Made by a program: the position numbers and the translations under genes
Notes under the pieces: model-generated
Told to the model about the DNA's origin: nothing
Seen by the model: the letters and a program-made list of their open reading frames with translations, nothing else
Databases searched by the model: none
Part shown: in pieces, positions 63,560-64,000 of the stretch
Layout of the letters: every line of letters begins with the position of its first letter
How positions within the stretch are numbered: position 1 is the first letter of the stretch
NCBI GenBank assembly: GCA_025356445.1
Contig: JANXSZ010000028.1
Location: forward strand, 62,001-126,000
Length of the DNA: 64,000 nt
Source: Betaproteobacteria bacterium
Lineage (GTDB): Bacteria > Pseudomonadota > Gammaproteobacteria > Burkholderiales > Burkholderiaceae_C
Reading direction: 5' to 3'

Positions 63560-64000
63560 ATGGGCGCTTCTATGTCCCTCAATCCCCCCCTCACCGACTG
63601 GCACGGCAAAACCGTCTGGTTGATCGGCGCCTCCACCGGGATAGGTCGCGCCACGGCGTCACAGCTGTACGCGCTGGGGGCCACGGTGGTGGTGTCTGCC
63701 CGCAAAGTGGCGGCGCTGGAGTCGTTTGTAGAAACACACCCAGGCAGCTGCATCTTGCCGCTGGACAGCACCGATCAGGCAGCGGTGCGTACCGCCTGCG
63801 ACGCGGTGTTCGCCCAAGGCCAAGTTGATCTGGTGCTGTACTGTGCGGGCTACTACAGCGAGCAGCGCGCCACCGCCTTCAACTTGGCTGAAATGCTGCA
63901 CCACCTGGACGTGAACTACGTCGGCGCACTCTACCTGCTCGATGCCTTGCTGCCGCAGTTGCTGAAACAAGGCCATGGCCACATCAGTCTGGTCAGCAGC
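63560..64000 (+). CDS. Short-chain dehydrogenase/reductase, N-terminal part
   Basis: 147 codons are visible before the window ends. The Rossmann motif is VWLIGASTGIGRATASQLYALGATVVVSARK, followed by CAGYYSEQ and LDVNYVGALYLLDALLPQ; the catalytic serine region (ISLVSS) is just reached, and the Y-x-x-x-K lies outside. An ATG at 63572 is an alternative start. It completes the conserved operon FAD oxidoreductase, DUF1365, CFA-like, chalcone-isomerase-like, MFS, DUF3833, SDR. Substrate probably an oxidised lipid intermediate, by position only. Confidence 0.88.
   Translation, partial: MGASMSLNPPLTDWHGKTVWLIGASTGIGRATASQLYALGATVVVSARKVAALESFVETHPGSCILPLDSTDQAAVRTACDAVFAQGQVDLVLYCAGYYSEQRATAFNLAEMLHHLDVNYVGALYLLDALLPQLLKQGHGHISLVSS

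Overview
The window is a high-GC chromosomal segment of a betaproteobacterium, most likely Burkholderiales / Comamonadaceae (Rhodoferax-, Polaromonas- or Acidovorax-like). This rests on Bug-type tripartite tricarboxylate receptors beside LysR regulators, an Lrp gene divergent from a fused indolepyruvate ferredoxin oxidoreductase, yhdP divergent from glnE, and a scattered short repeat (core AAAAACAATAGC) that I recall as typical of that family. Coding density is high. Many neighbours are translationally coupled by ATGA, GTGA or TTGA overlaps. I see no rRNA, tRNA, CRISPR array, prophage or intact insertion sequence.

Layout. 1-9 kb: the end of a Bug receptor, 4-hydroxyphenylpyruvate dioxygenase, an exported alpha/beta hydrolase, an ABC exporter, and a LysR regulator divergent from an omega-amino-acid transaminase and a D-amino-acid dehydrogenase. 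8.8-10.5 kb: a VapBC toxin-antitoxin pair and a LysR regulator. 10.6-14.1 kb: GT9, GtrA and an ArnT-like GT39 in one overlapping operon. 14.1-19.3 kb: a LysR gene divergent from a Bug receptor, haloacetate-dehalogenase-like hydrolase and LeuC/LeuD-like hydro-lyase operon that looks catabolic. 19.3-23.8 kb: a membrane-anchored Asp-box protein and a membrane protein, opposite a GT2 / GT39 pair. 23.8-24.6 kb: a GNAT/DUF1778 toxin-antitoxin pair. 24.6-29.3 kb: ArfB, indolepyruvate ferredoxin oxidoreductase and Lrp. 29.4-33.8 kb: PhoX with a three-repeat Pho box and a terminator, cyanase, MltA and a 64-residue membrane protein. 33.8-43.8 kb: a FixJ-type two-component system, YhdP and GlnE.

43.9-52.4 kb: one same-strand run encodes an acyl carrier protein, a ketosynthase, a thioester-reductase-like dehydrogenase and a complete RND tripartite efflux pump. 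It sits behind an inverted repeat and reads as a small acyl-chain synthesis-and-export cassette. It is the best candidate here for an undescribed system. 52.4-56.5 kb: RfaE2, an HD-GYP-like protein lacking the HD pair, a di-iron ferritin-like protein, a MerR/B12-domain regulator lacking the cobalt-ligand histidine, and a collapsed response-regulator-GGDEF gene. 56.7-64 kb: an exported glutathione peroxidase, then FAD oxidoreductase, DUF1365, cyclopropane-fatty-acid-synthase-like methyltransferase, chalcone-isomerase-like protein, MFS carrier, DUF3833 lipoprotein and SDR (cut by the window end). This is a membrane-lipid-modification operon of the kind linked to photo-oxidative stress in other proteobacteria.

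Two cross-cutting observations stand out. The AAAAACAATAGC repeat lies inside coding sequence and is read as KNNSSSS linkers or, in a related form, as the hydrophobic core of two signal peptides. A second, LTPALSQ-type repeat is read through inside a GT39 gene.
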